From: JANQPA01 sp964628385
GTDB lineage: Bacteria > Bacteroidota > Bacteroidia > Chitinophagales > Saprospiraceae
Length of the DNA: 23,850 bases
Direction of reading: 5' to 3'
Assembly: GCA_964628385.1 (NCBI GenBank)
Contig: CAZVOD010000077.1
Location: 1 to 23,850 of the forward strand
Under the pieces are notes generated by a model. It was given only the letters and a program-made list of their open reading frames with translations. It did not search any database and was not told where the DNA came from. Positions 23,810-23,850 of the stretch are shown piece by piece. Every line of letters begins with the position of its first letter. Within the stretch, counting starts at the first letter, position 1. The position numbers and the translations under genes are program-made.

Positions 23810-23850
23810 AAATGTCGTTTCATGTTTGCAGACAAAACATTGTGCAGCAA

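Overview
The window is a chromosomal segment of a Bacteroidota bacterium, most likely a gliding member of the Cytophagales. The evidence is: gliding genes gldE and gldD next to mutY and ssb; a protein with a type IX secretion (T9SS) C-terminal sorting domain; a SecA of about 1,100 residues; a ProRS of the archaeal/eukaryotic type; Bacteroidota promoters of the form TTTG-N18/20-TAnnTTTG; and almost no Shine-Dalgarno sequences. The assignment below phylum level is inference.

Layout. Positions 1-755 hold no convincing gene. They contain a cluster of GACATGTC-based palindromes (222-378), a possible decayed IS21-type transposase start, and the terminator of a tRNA-Cys gene (756-826, minus). A lipoprotein of unknown function (minus) diverges from secA (plus), which has a near-consensus promoter. 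Then follow, all on plus, deoC, a secreted SPOR-domain protein, and a tight rodA-tgt-lptF/G run (cell-wall elongation, queuosine tRNA modification, LPS export). After an intergenic stretch of about 750 bp that carries a probable 172-bp MITE come an orphan ECF sigma factor, mutY, ssb, gldE and gldD. mutY is bracketed by a 115-nt nested hairpin on its 5' side and a 20-bp perfect palindrome on its 3' side.

The second half is mostly on minus: the ComM/YifB-type AAA+ protein; an operon of ECF sigma factor, small membrane anti-sigma-like protein, membrane-anchored Spy-like protein and a secreted protein that joins LTxxQ (Spy/CpxP-like) motifs to a T9SS sorting domain; then proS. The window ends on plus with a secreted low-complexity protein (Tyr/Asp-rich, then Gly/Phe-rich, then Arg/Ser/Thr-rich) and its terminator.

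Most genes are housekeeping. The candidates for something little described are the sigma/anti-sigma/Spy/T9SS-Spy operon, which looks like an envelope-stress circuit with an exported chaperone-like effector, the IS5-type MITE, the structured leader of mutY, and the palindrome cluster at the left edge. No CRISPR array, prophage or intact insertion sequence was seen.
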